Below are positions 38,231 to 47,528 of a stretch of 64,000 nt of DNA, piece after piece; the first letter of the stretch is position 1; each line of letters opens with the position of its first letter. Origin of the DNA: Thiolapillus brandeum. Lineage in GTDB: Bacteria; Pseudomonadota; Gammaproteobacteria; Chromatiales; Chromatiaceae. The position numbers and the translations under genes were made by a program. The notes under the pieces were generated by a model. The model worked only from the letters and a program-made list of their open reading frames with translations. It was not told the origin of the DNA and made no database searches. The DNA is taken from assembly GCF_000828615.1 (NCBI RefSeq), contig NZ_AP012273.1, positions 1,488,001 through 1,552,000 of the forward strand. Reading direction: 5' to 3'.

Positions 38231-38555
38231 GAATTTATTTCTTCGTCACCATCCATCTGGATGGTCACCATCCGCTTGCCACATAGATGCTGTTGACGAA
38301 ACAGGATCGATTGCAGTCTTACATCCCGCCTGTTCGGTAACCGCCGACGCAGCTCTATCTGGTCAGCCTGTTTTGCCTTGAACTCATTGTGCAATCGCTG
38401 AACAGGTTCCTCCAACCAATCATTCAGTATCCGGTTTTCGGAGATTCCCCAGGATCGACAGAAAATAAATGCCAACTGAATCACACACACGGAGGTAAAG
38501 ATTCCTCCCTTCATGCCGAACAGTCTTTGTAAGGAAACTGAACAGGACTGTGACA

Positions 38556-39227
38556 ATGAAAAAACAATGCTTGATATACCCCTCATCCGGTAGGCAAAAA
38601 AGAGGGTTTGAACATCCGGAAACAGCCGTGCCTGCCGTCAATCGCGGGCTGGGTTTGGCAACGGTAGTACTTGTAGCCTTTATGGCCAGCGCCTGTGCAT
38701 CAAAAATACCGGCAAACCAGTGGACAAGGATTGCCGCAAGCCATTATCCCGGTATGACTGATATTCATCAGGAAGTAAATGTCATCGAGGGGATCTACAA
38801 TGGGGAGAAAATCTCTGGGTACATCGACCTGGACGATCGCTGGGTGGAGCTAAGCCGCCATCCGGTGGTGGCAGTGGATGCTGCAGAAGCGGGGCAGATC
38901 GCTGACGTACTGACCACCGGCGTTGGTCTGTCTCAGGGACTGGCTGAAGCCAACCCTTTGAGCGCTGGTATTCTCCCACTGAAATTCATACTGAATGACT
39001 ATGCCGAAAACCAGGGGATCAGGGAGTGTGGCCAGATAAAATCCTTTCTGTCAGCCGCGGGCTGGGGAGCTACGGCTGCCAATATCATTACCATATCCGC
39101 AGGTGCCTTCACTGGTGGAAGTGCTGCTGCGGGCCTGCTTGCGGGCACAGTGGCCTGGAATCAGTTTCCCGGAAAGGATGGCTGTACTGGCTGGGTGGGG
39201 CAGCCTGTGGAGTTGAGCACCCTTTGA
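38556..39227 (+). CDS. Putative membrane-associated lipoprotein, unknown function
   Basis: 223 aa from the ATG at 38556 (AAGGAAACTGAACAGG upstream). Hydrophobic LGLATVVLVAFMASAC resembles a lipoprotein signal with Cys near residue 48, but the preceding 30 residues are unusually long. The C-terminal half has ADVLTTGVGLSQGLAEANPLSAG and a Gly/Ala-rich hydrophobic end, resembling proteins with a D-x-x-T-T-x5-G-x-x-E-x-N-P motif such as DUF5658. The 325-nt gap before it holds no convincing gene; a short hairpin (ACCATCC/GGATGGT) lies at 38248-38265. Confidence 0.7.
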   Translation: MKKQCLIYPSSGRQKRGFEHPETAVPAVNRGLGLATVVLVAFMASACASKIPANQWTRIAASHYPGMTDIHQEVNVIEGIYNGEKISGYIDLDDRWVELSRHPVVAVDAAEAGQIADVLTTGVGLSQGLAEANPLSAGILPLKFILNDYAENQGIRECGQIKSFLSAAGWGATAANIITISAGAFTGGSAAAGLLAGTVAWNQFPGKDGCTGWVGQPVELSTL

Positions 39228-39434
39228 CAGGGTGTTTAGAAAGCCCTTCTTTATTACTCTGACCGGTATCACAATATACCGGCCAGACCTTTGACAGTAG
39301 CTTGACGTTCCTGCCGTTCGGGGCTGCATGACACTGAGGTTGACACGTTCCGGTGGGTCCGGGAGCGGATGAATGCCTGACTCTTCCAGGACAGTAAGGG
39401 GCAGGTTCCATCTTCCAAACAACTCACGCCGGCC

Positions 39435-39671
39435 ATGTACGAGAGCTTGTATGACAAGCTGAAAGGCCGGGCGGAGTGTGTGGCAATACAGGCGGCAGCC
39501 CCCTGAGCAGACGCTACCGGAAAAGACTACAAGGCCGAAATAGTCACAGTGAAGATCGACAAGGCCGCCATCAAGGGAGCCTTGAAAGAGGCAGATAGCT
39601 CAAAGTTCGACCTCCCGGGTCAGACTTTGAATGCGGTCGACGTCTATGGATTCCTCACCCGCCAGGGGTGA
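39435..39671 (+). pseudogene. ORF interrupted by one in-frame TGA
   Basis: A single reading frame runs from ATG 39435 to TGA 39669-39671, broken only by a TGA at 39504-39506. The first part reads MYESLYDKLKGRAECVA and the second KDYKAEIVTVKIDKAAIKGALKEADSS. Both look protein-like and stay in frame, so a nonsense mutation in a small gene is the simplest reading. The last 70 nt overlap the antitoxin remnant on the other strand. Function not recognised. 39228-39434 shows nothing else. Confidence 0.4.
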
Positions 39672-39840
39672 GCGGCGCGTGAAAGCGGCCAGGGATAGAC
39701 CGGTACCGGTCAGCCGCCCATATTGTTGCCGTGACAGAACGACCGCTGCCGGCTTGCGGTGCAGGGTGATTTCCCTGGGGATCTTCATTCCGTGCGTCCT
39801 CGATAACTTCCCTGAATATCTTACATAGCTTACTACAAGG
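39600..39840 (-). pseudogene. Phd/YefM-type antitoxin remnant, frameshifted
   Basis: The C-terminal part is intact in one frame: EITLHRKPAAVVLSRQQYGRLT, then RRSPLAGEESIDVDRIQSLTREVEL, the usual Phd-family ending. The expected N-terminal part (KIFREVIEDARNEDPQ) lies in a different frame, joined at a run of three G at 39773-39775 on the minus strand. Removal of one base restores a continuous protein. The very start is also degraded. No toxin gene follows. Confidence 0.6.
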
Positions 39841-40020
39841 TGAATCGCCCTTGCGCGAGAAAGGGTCCCTGGGGCATTCGCTGCGATCTTCGCCTTGTTC
39901 TTGAGCTCCTCAAACACAGATCTGCTCTATCAGAACTGATAGAGATGCCCTGAAGTAAGTGCCATTCTACTTCTGACTCCAAATGTGCAAATATAAGCTA
40001 GGAAACGTTGGAATTTATTG

Positions 40021-41865
40021 ATGAAGTATGGGAAGAGTATGAGCAAAGCGAATAAGAAAATTATCGATATTGAACCCTGTCCACCGGAGCGCCGGGCAGA
40101 GCGTGAACAATTTTGGAAAGAAAGCATGCTGCCTTATCTCAAATCCAAATGGGGGAGCGGTTTTATCTTTGAGGATGACCATGGCCCACGCGGGCCGGAA
40201 GTGTACCTTTTGTGGCGGCAGATCTTTGTCGAAGGTCGATACGGCCCGGTAGAGCCGGGCGTTGCCAGGCACGAGGAGGCGTGGAGGTATGCTAAAAGGG
40301 CCTATATAGATTTATTTTTGCTGACGCCGGTACAGAATCCTGCCTTCTGGGATGCTTTTTTCAATCGTTACCTACCCGTCAACGATATTACGCCTTTTTC
40401 GCCATCTGTCTATTCAGCAACGAATACCCGATCATTCCCCCTTTGCCCTTTCTTTGGTGATATGTATGGTGGGCTGGACCTGGTCAGACGATACAACTGG
40501 CGTTTGGAGGATGAAGTTGCCTGGTTCCGCCAGATCTATGGCGAGCGTTGGTCTCGCGTTATCGACCTGATGGGGCGTAAGCGTACAAATCCGTATGGTG
40601 CTTTGGAATCGTACGAACAACTGATCTGGCGATGGGTACAGACATTGGGCGGTAAGCATCCCGCAGACAATGTTTGGTTACATCTGTATGATTACTGGAA
40701 ATCCACGTTTGATCAATTTCACATCTATCCGCCTCGATGTGCAGATGCCAAAAGCCGGGCGGCCTATGATGAAAAATTGCGTCTGTTGAAAATCAATCAG
40801 TTCAAGCCCTGTAATCCGGATCCACGGGTGTATGAGGACGAACTTGAAGAAGAATATGGAGATGGCGATCTCACGCTCCTGTTTTATGCGCTGGCCTTTC
40901 CCGAAGAGACTGTGCGTTATCACATGCAAGAGCATGAGCGGATTTGGAATATTCGTAATCACTGCAAGGATGCGTTTCCCTGGCTGATTTACTATCCGCG
41001 ACAGCACATGACATACGAAGAAGTCATGGCGCAGCCTGCTTTGATAGCATTCCGTGGGAGGCTGATAGATGATCTGGAAAATGGTGATCTGCCACAGGGT
41101 ATGAAAGACCTTTGGCAGACCATCAAGGAAGACAAGACCGATCACTATGTCAAGCGAGCGTATCGGGAAAAGGATGAAGAGTATGCCAAAATGATGGCAA
41201 GCAAACGACCGGTGCCGGAAGAAGCTCTGCCTTGGGACAAGACGCGGGTCAAACAGTTTGGCGAGGCCATAGAACCCCTGCGGGCCATGGCCGCAGCGTA
41301 TGGAGTGACAGATATCAAAGCGCCGGTCAAGACCCTGAAACGGCTGGTGAATCTGTTATGGAATCGCCAACGCAAAGCCCGTTTCTTCGCAAACGACGAT
41401 GATCAGACCCTGGAAGACATTGCCGAGGCCGTATTGCTCGACGACGGTTATACAAAACCGGGTTTTGTCATGCCGGAGCAGATACTGCGTCTGGAATACC
41501 CGCCAATCGAAGCATTCGAATCCGATGACCCCAAAACCTACTATCGTGACGCCTGGCGCCAGATCGCCTCAATGGTCAGGCTGGAAAAAAAGAAAGTCGG
41601 TATCGTTTGTCGCAATGCCAAAGAACCGGATCAATGCACGGTCACGGTAAAAGTTGGCAAAAAATCCTACCGTTATCAGTATAGCCTTGAATATGAGGTA
41701 TTCGACGAACAACTGCTGCATGATATAGAAGACTTCGCCGCGAAGGAAAAGCTCAAATGGCGCTTTCATATCGACCGAGACGAAGACCAGGACGGCGTCA
41801 GCGATATGTTTGTGTTCTATCTGCCTGATGAGTTGGCGTCGCTGAGACATTTGGGGTCAGAGTAA
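40021..41865 (+). CDS. Orphan protein, unknown function
   Basis: 614 aa from the ATG at 40021; the ATG at 40039 (MSKANKKIIDIEPCPPERR) is an alternative. No signal peptide, membrane segment or domain that I recognise. It is rich in Trp, Tyr, Arg and Asp/Glu. The last 90 residues hold a short beta-rich stretch (KKSYRYQYSLEYEVF) and the loop DRDEDQDGVSDMF, which fits a D-x-D-x-D-G-x-x-D calcium-binding pattern. The final residues LGSE and the stop are encoded by the left arm of a palindromic repeat, so the original C-terminus may have been longer. It looks like a transferred gene. Confidence 0.75.
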   Translation: MKYGKSMSKANKKIIDIEPCPPERRAEREQFWKESMLPYLKSKWGSGFIFEDDHGPRGPEVYLLWRQIFVEGRYGPVEPGVARHEEAWRYAKRAYIDLFLLTPVQNPAFWDAFFNRYLPVNDITPFSPSVYSATNTRSFPLCPFFGDMYGGLDLVRRYNWRLEDEVAWFRQIYGERWSRVIDLMGRKRTNPYGALESYEQLIWRWVQTLGGKHPADNVWLHLYDYWKSTFDQFHIYPPRCADAKSRAAYDEKLRLLKINQFKPCNPDPRVYEDELEEEYGDGDLTLLFYALAFPEETVRYHMQEHERIWNIRNHCKDAFPWLIYYPRQHMTYEEVMAQPALIAFRGRLIDDLENGDLPQGMKDLWQTIKEDKTDHYVKRAYREKDEEYAKMMASKRPVPEEALPWDKTRVKQFGEAIEPLRAMAAAYGVTDIKAPVKTLKRLVNLLWNRQRKARFFANDDDQTLEDIAEAVLLDDGYTKPGFVMPEQILRLEYPPIEAFESDDPKTYYRDAWRQIASMVRLEKKKVGIVCRNAKEPDQCTVTVKVGKKSYRYQYSLEYEVFDEQLLHDIEDFAAKEKLKWRFHIDRDEDQDGVSDMFVFYLPDELASLRHLGSE

Positions 41866-41934
41866 AAACCTCTAAAAAAAGAGGGTCTGAGCCAAAACAG
41901 CGCACAGACAATGAGTTGTTACTCTGGCCCCAAC
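41851..41934. repeat. Palindromic repeat pair at the 3' end of the orphan gene
   Basis: TTGGGGTCAGAGTAAAAA (41851-41868) and GTTGTTACTCTGGCCCC (41915-41931) are inverted copies with two mismatches, enclosing about 46 nt. That enclosed stretch includes an internal ACCTCT/AGAGGGT hairpin. The left arm supplies the stop codon of the upstream gene. GGGTCAGAGT-type palindromes of this kind are often found beside REP-associated transposases in gammaproteobacteria, but no such gene is present here. Confidence 0.6.
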
Positions 41935-41988
41935 TATGATTCAGGGCATCACTCGGAATCTCCTGGGTATTTATGGGAAGATCGTACC

Positions 41989-42017
41989 ATAAAAAAGCCA
42001 GTTTTTACGCTGGCTTA
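41989..42017 (-). terminator. Intrinsic terminator of ssrA
   Basis: Read on the minus strand: AAGCCAG, an 8-nt loop, CTGGCTT and then a T-run, starting about 33 nt after the tmRNA 3' end. Confidence 0.85.
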
Positions 42018-42049
42018 TGGCTTCTGTTGGATCTTTATGGAAGGGTTGT

Positions 42050-42416
42050 TGGTGGAGGCGGGGGGAATCGAACCCCCGTCCGCGGATCCTCCGCCTTTGG
42101 CTCTACATGTTTAGTCCGGTCTATTAAAATTTAGCCGTTTACCACCCGACGGACAGGGCAGTATAACGACGAGTCCGGTAAGAGTTTAGCGAATCCACCC
42201 CGGACGAGCTTCATCGCGATTCTGTGAGAATCGACGCTTCGGTTCCGGACGCACAGACACGGCTCCGGTGAAGCGGCACCCTACCGTTTCTTAGGCGGCG
42301 AGTGCGTAGTTGTCGTCGTTGGCAACTATCAGTTTGCAGATGGATTAACGAGGGAATCTACATCCTCGACATGCACCTCGGGTTTTGCTATCCGCGTCGA
42401 AATCCGTGTCGCCCCC
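42050..42416 (-). ncRNA. ssrA: Transfer-messenger RNA (tmRNA)
   Basis: About 367 nt on the minus strand. The 5' end GGGGGCGACACGGATTTCGACG pairs with the 3' end CGCCTCCACCA to form the acceptor stem, and GGGGGTTCGATTCCCCC forms the T arm. The tag reading frame at 42323-42291 encodes ANDDNYALAA and then TAA, one residue different from the E. coli tag ANDENYALAA. tmRNA with SmpB rescues stalled ribosomes. The region 42417-42735 upstream of it contains no recognised gene. Confidence 0.97.
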
Positions 42417-42735
42417 AAATGGGTTATGGAAAATATCCCTATTGAGCGGCACAGTGTAGTTCCCGTGCCGATTCCATGCAAGTAACATGAAGGCGGTATT
42501 CGATATTTCAAGGGCTCAGAAGCCTCTGAATCATTCATGAACCCGCATCCTGTGCTTGGCAGGTCCGGTAATTGCGTTGAAATTCCCGGAAACTGTTTCT
42601 TCCTGCGTCCTGAAACAGGCCTATTGGGTTGCCGGGTCGATACTTCAAAGATCCCATACTGAGATTTATCACTGTGATATTGCTCCAGGCGTTCTAGAAT
42701 TCAGCTTATCCACTTCTCCAGACAGGCAAACCGGT

Positions 42736-43218
42736 ATGGAAGTTTCCGAGAGCGAAAAGAAAGCGGCGCGCTGGGCCCATGATCTGTTCGTGCTGAATAT
42801 TTTCTTTTTTCATCTGTTGCTGACCCCGGCCACTATCATGCTGGGTATTGGTTTGGAGGGTTTGCTGATTCCCCTGGCTCTGTCCCTGTCGGTGATTACC
42901 TATATCTACTATCGGGGGCATCGGGAACCACGTTGGTTCGTGGCTGCCCATTGGCGATTGGCCTTCAAGCGCTGCAAGCTGCTGCTCATTGGATATGCCC
43001 TGACAGCGGCGATCCTGTTGCTGGTGGAGTTGTTGACCATGGGAATGAAGGATGCCCACATGGCCAATATCATGGTGACGGTCATCACCCGTATTGCCAT
43101 CATGCCCACGCTGATTATTGTTATGGTGACTGTGGTCATGGAGGCTTCGGCGACTTCCCTGGTAAGCCGGGGAGAGGTGCCTGACAAGATCCTCAAGGAG
43201 TTTCCACCGCATTCCTGA
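42736..43218 (+). CDS. Small integral membrane protein, unknown function
   Basis: 160 aa from the ATG at 42736 (MEVSESEKKAARWAHDLFVLN). Upstream in-frame sequence to 42556 does not look coding. Four hydrophobic segments are predicted, at about 18-36, 40-58, 82-104 and 116-138, with a basic loop (HWRLAFKRCK). No domain recognised. It faces the convergent EamA gene 66 nt away. Confidence 0.7.
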   Translation: MEVSESEKKAARWAHDLFVLNIFFFHLLLTPATIMLGIGLEGLLIPLALSLSVITYIYYRGHREPRWFVAAHWRLAFKRCKLLLIGYALTAAILLLVELLTMGMKDAHMANIMVTVITRIAIMPTLIIVMVTVVMEASATSLVSRGEVPDKILKEFPPHS

Positions 43219-43284
43219 GGCGAAGTTCACGGCGAATGCCGAGAGCTTCAATGCAGTCGTCCAGGCTTTCAGCAGGAAGCGGGT

Positions 43285-44178
43285 TCATGAGTATGTCAGA
43301 GATTCCCTGAGGTTGTTCTGCAGCAATACGCCGGCCACGATGAACAGCAGGCCGATATAACTGGAGACCATGATTTCCTCGCCCACCACAAAATGGATGA
43401 GCACCAGGGACAGAAAGGGTGACAGGTAGATGAGATTGGCGATGCGCACGGTGCTGCGGGTGAGCTGTAGAGCTTTCAGCCAGAGCAGGAAGGTCAGCCC
43501 CATTTCAAACATTCCTACATACATGGCGGCTGCCAGGCCTCTTTGGTCGGGTAGGGAAAAGCCGTCCGTCAGCCACAAGGTCAACGCAATCAAGGGCAGG
43601 GCGAAAAGGAAGTTGCAAAACAGCCCCAGCACCGGATCCACGCGGCTCCAGGTTTGCCATATCCAATAGGCCGCCCATATGAGAGTGCTGCCCAGGGCCA
43701 GCAACACGCCGGGAGCGTTGCTGAACTCCAGACTCAGGGGATCTCCCCGGGTGGCAATGATGAGAACCCCGAAGTAGCTCAGGGCAATGGCGCCCAGTTG
43801 GCGCCTGCGCAGCCTGTGACCCAGCACGGGCACCGCCAGCAGTGACAGGGTGATGGCCCAGCTGTAATTGAGGGGTTGGGCTTCCTGGGCGGGTAACAGG
43901 TCATATGCCTTGAACAGCACCAGGTAGTAGAGCCAGGGGGTGAGTATCCCCGGCAGGCCCAGTTTCAGCAGGGAACCGGGAGGCAGCCACAGCAGATCCT
44001 TCAACTTGCCTTGCAGGACCAGCACCAATCCCAGGACGCATACGGATGTCAGGCTGGCCCAGAACAGGAGCTGAACCGGGGAAAGGTATCGCAGGGAGAG
44101 TTTGAATGCCGAAGCTACCGTGGACCACAGCAATACCGCTGCCAACCCCAGGAATAGCGCCCGGCGTTCATCGAACAC
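43285..44178 (-). CDS. EamA/DMT-family transporter
   Basis: 297 aa from a GTG at 44178, two bases after the stop of the M48 gene; longer in-frame extensions run into that gene and read as low-quality sequence. Ten hydrophobic helices in two repeated halves, with typical EamA blocks (LLWSTVASAFKLSLRYLSPVQLLFWASL and the C-terminal FVVGEEIMVSSYIGLLFIVAGVLLQN). Probably exports a small metabolite; the substrate is unknown. Tight spacing suggests translational coupling with the M48 gene. Confidence 0.88.
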   Translation of the reverse strand: MFDERRALFLGLAAVLLWSTVASAFKLSLRYLSPVQLLFWASLTSVCVLGLVLVLQGKLKDLLWLPPGSLLKLGLPGILTPWLYYLVLFKAYDLLPAQEAQPLNYSWAITLSLLAVPVLGHRLRRRQLGAIALSYFGVLIIATRGDPLSLEFSNAPGVLLALGSTLIWAAYWIWQTWSRVDPVLGLFCNFLFALPLIALTLWLTDGFSLPDQRGLAAAMYVGMFEMGLTFLLWLKALQLTRSTVRIANLIYLSPFLSLVLIHFVVGEEIMVSSYIGLLFIVAGVLLQNNLRESLTYS

Positions 44179-44179
44179 T

Positions 44180-46120
44180 TCAGCTGGGATCGGGAAGGGG
44201 TGGCAGGGGACAGTCCAGCAAGGCGGAAAATGCGCGCAGCAACTCCATTTCCAGGGCAGTGACTTCACCATCTGCCTCGACACAGGCGGCGGCAGCCTTG
44301 AGCAACTGGGGCTTGAGCAGGGGCTTGAGTTGGGCCAGCTTGTCCATGGCGGTATCCAGGTCTTCCAGGCGCAGGTCGGATTCATTCACAAGATGCATGC
44401 CTTCGATTTTCAGCTCCCTGGCGGCTGCCTCGAAAGCATGGAGTGCGTCCATCTTGCTCGCATGGGTGTGATGCGCCAGATAACTGAGCATGATGGCGAT
44501 TTCGTCCTTGAGTTTGGACAGGTGCTTGTAGCGGCCGATATGGGAGATACGGTGTTTGAAATGTGCTTCCAGGTGGCGCAGGATGAGGCGCTGAAGGGCC
44601 CACTCGAAAGCGGTGACCTGGCCGTCCATGTCAATAAGGATCTGCAGGTTCTCCTTGAACAACTCATACTGCTGCGGGGAAAGCTGTCGCAGGGCGGGCA
44701 TGGCCAGATCCACCAGGGTCAGGCGCAGTTTTGGCGCCAGTTTTTTCACCTGCTTCATGTGTTTTTCCGTGAGCATGGCAACGCCGGTGTCCGCCTTGTC
44801 CTGCAGGTGCCAGATCTGTTTCTCCAGCACTTCGTGGTCTTCGTCCAGTATCAGGGCATAGATGAGGGCACGGGCGCCGTGGGGTTCCTCTGCGGCTTCA
44901 CGCAGCTCACCGGGAATGTATTCGAGGACCCTGCGGGCTTCCTGGACACTGACGGTTTCAGGCACCTCGGTCTGGTTGATGTTGTCCAGCACGCTGCTGA
45001 GGATAACGCCTCCCATCATCATGTCCTGGGGGGTGACACGGGGTTGCTCCCTGGCATCCTCCTCCTTTTGAATCTCTGCAAGATCAGGTTTTTGCGGCAC
45101 CAGGAACTGTCCATCCCAGCTGGGTAGCACTTTGCGGATACGCTGTTCCAGGGGAGGGTGGGTGGCGAACAGGGAAGTGAACATGTGTCGGGTGCCTTCC
45201 CCAAAGTAGGCATGGCTCAGTTCTTCCGCGTCCGGATGGTTGATGATGGCACCCTGGGTATCGCCGCCGATCTTCATCAGGGCGCCGGCGATGCCCGTGG
45301 GATCCCGGGTAAACTGTACGGAAGAGGCATCGGCCAGGAACTCGCGCTGACGGCTCACGGCAGCCTTGATCAGATTGCCGAAGAACACCCCCACATAACC
45401 GAGAATGATCAACCCCAAGCCCAGCACTACCAGGGGTATGCCGTTATTCTCCTTGCTGTTTCGGCTGCCGCCAAGAGCGCCCCAGCGGAACAGCAGCCGG
45501 CCAATGAGGGCCACCATGAGAATGCCGAACAACAGGCCGATGAGACGGATGTTGAGACGCATGTCGCCATGGATGATATGGCTGAACTCGTGGGCGATGA
45601 CTCCCTGGAGTTCTGCGCGGTTGAGTTTTTCCAGGGTGCCCTGGGTTACGGCCACCACCGCATCTCCCGTGGTATAGCCCGCCGCAAAGGCGTTGATGCC
45701 CGGTTCATGCTCCATGACATAGACTTGCGGTACGGGCGTCCCCGAAGCTATGGCGATTTCCTCCACCACATTCACCAGGCGGCGTTCCAGGGGAGTGCGC
45801 GGGTTGCCTGATACCAGGCGCCCCCCCATCATCTCCGCCACGGTCTTGCCGCCGCCACGCAGGCTCAGGGTACGAATGCCGCTGCCTGCCAGTACCACCA
45901 CGATGACCCCCAGGCTGATGGCGGTGAAACGTGCCCAGTCGAATTTCTGCCAAAAGGTCATGGGCGTGTGATTCTGCACATAGTAGTCGTTGGAATACTC
46001 CACGAACAACATGATGAACAGGTTGGTCAGCACGACCAGGGATAAAATGGCAAGCACAAACAGGACGATCAACCAGCGCGTCTTGCGCCGGGCGTCGTCC
46101 TGGGCGGAGAAGAAATCCAT
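44180..46120 (-). CDS. M48 family membrane zinc metalloprotease with C-terminal extension
   Basis: 646 aa. Two N-terminal membrane helices (about 17-40 and 65-85). The catalytic zinc motif HEFSH is in VIAHEFSHIIHGD at about residue 178, followed by two more helices, and the third ligand region is FLADASSVQFTRDP. The C-terminal 300 residues are a helical cytosolic extension not found in HtpX. Proteins of this size lie beside lemA in many proteobacteria, as here (15 nt gap). Likely membrane protein quality control. Confidence 0.92.
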   Translation of the reverse strand: MDFFSAQDDARRKTRWLIVLFVLAILSLVVLTNLFIMLFVEYSNDYYVQNHTPMTFWQKFDWARFTAISLGVIVVVLAGSGIRTLSLRGGGKTVAEMMGGRLVSGNPRTPLERRLVNVVEEIAIASGTPVPQVYVMEHEPGINAFAAGYTTGDAVVAVTQGTLEKLNRAELQGVIAHEFSHIIHGDMRLNIRLIGLLFGILMVALIGRLLFRWGALGGSRNSKENNGIPLVVLGLGLIILGYVGVFFGNLIKAAVSRQREFLADASSVQFTRDPTGIAGALMKIGGDTQGAIINHPDAEELSHAYFGEGTRHMFTSLFATHPPLEQRIRKVLPSWDGQFLVPQKPDLAEIQKEEDAREQPRVTPQDMMMGGVILSSVLDNINQTEVPETVSVQEARRVLEYIPGELREAAEEPHGARALIYALILDEDHEVLEKQIWHLQDKADTGVAMLTEKHMKQVKKLAPKLRLTLVDLAMPALRQLSPQQYELFKENLQILIDMDGQVTAFEWALQRLILRHLEAHFKHRISHIGRYKHLSKLKDEIAIMLSYLAHHTHASKMDALHAFEAAARELKIEGMHLVNESDLRLEDLDTAMDKLAQLKPLLKPQLLKAAAACVEADGEVTALEMELLRAFSALLDCPLPPLPDPS

Positions 46121-46134
46121 GGCGTTTCAGGCCC

Positions 46135-46740
<606 letters not shown>

Positions 46741-46798
46741 GTTTCTCCTCCTTGGTTAGAGATGGACGGGCGTCATAATGGTAGCATGTAGCGCTTGT

Positions 46799-47512
46799 AT
46801 GGTTGCAACGGAATACTCAGTGAGTAAAGACAGCATCAGTATCGACTACTACACGGATATTCTCTGTGTCTGGGCTTATTTTGCCCAGATCAAGGTGGAT
46901 GAGCTCAAAGGCGAGTTTGCCGGTCGTGTTCATCTCAATGCCCATTTCATTACCCTGTTCGGCAATACTGAGGTGAAAATCGGCCAGGGATACCAGGATG
47001 GCGGCTTCTCCGGTTATTCCCGTCACGTCCGGGAACTGGGGCGGCATTTTCCCCATGTGGAGATCCATCCGGAAATCTGGACCCGCAACATTCCCGCATC
47101 TTCCATGCCCGTGCATCTGACCCTCAAGGCGGTGCAACTGCTGGAAGCGCAGGGCAGGTTCACCCATGTCGGGTCTGCCGGTAGAAGTGCTTTCGAAGCA
47201 CTGACCTGGCGGCTGCGTCAGGGGTTTTTCCGTGATCTGCAGAATATTGCCCGTTGGGAAGTGCTGTGCGAGCACATGCAAGCTCTGGAAATACCCGTGG
47301 ATGCCGTGCAACAGACCCTGGATGATGGCAGTGCCTATGCCGCCCTGGCCTTGGATGCGGATGAACACCGTAACCGCATGATAGAAGGCAGCCCCACCTG
47401 GATCATGAACGAAGGACGGCAACGGCTTTATGGCAATGTGGGCTACAGGGCGATTGCCGCCAATGTCCAGGAGTTGCTGGAACGCGATATCGATCTGCCG
47501 GACTGGTGTTGA
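46799..47512 (+). CDS. DsbA-family thioredoxin-fold protein, non-canonical active site
   Basis: 237 aa from the ATG at 46799; the GTG at 46820 (VSKDSISIDYYTD) has a better-spaced GGAA and may be the real start. The fold resembles the DsbA/FrnE/HCCA-isomerase family: SISIDYYTDILCVWAYFAQIKVDEL at the start and GSPTWIMNEGRQRLYGNVGYRAI at the end. The usual CxxC is CVWA, with one cysteine, pointing to a glutathione-dependent or isomerase-type role rather than disulfide formation. No signal peptide, so cytosolic. Divergent from lemA. Confidence 0.8.
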   Translation: MVATEYSVSKDSISIDYYTDILCVWAYFAQIKVDELKGEFAGRVHLNAHFITLFGNTEVKIGQGYQDGGFSGYSRHVRELGRHFPHVEIHPEIWTRNIPASSMPVHLTLKAVQLLEAQGRFTHVGSAGRSAFEALTWRLRQGFFRDLQNIARWEVLCEHMQALEIPVDAVQQTLDDGSAYAALALDADEHRNRMIEGSPTWIMNEGRQRLYGNVGYRAIAANVQELLERDIDLPDWC

Positions 47513-47528
47513 TAGAGCGGTTATTCTC

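Noticed and set aside
38053-38586. Minus-strand open frame of 178 codons
   Set aside because: It runs far into the SPOR-domain gene on the other strand. The part over the intergenic gap has no recognisable family, and the remainder is an antisense reading of SPOR codons.
42050-42090. A tRNA gene, because of GGGGGTTCGATTCCCCC and CCA
   Set aside because: The T arm and CCA belong to tmRNA; the matching 5' end and the tag frame lie about 330 nt away.
44102-45127. 341-codon plus-strand open frame opposite the M48 protease gene
   Set aside because: Composition is Gly/Gln/His-rich nonsense typical of an antisense frame, and the M48-LemA pair on the other strand is secure.
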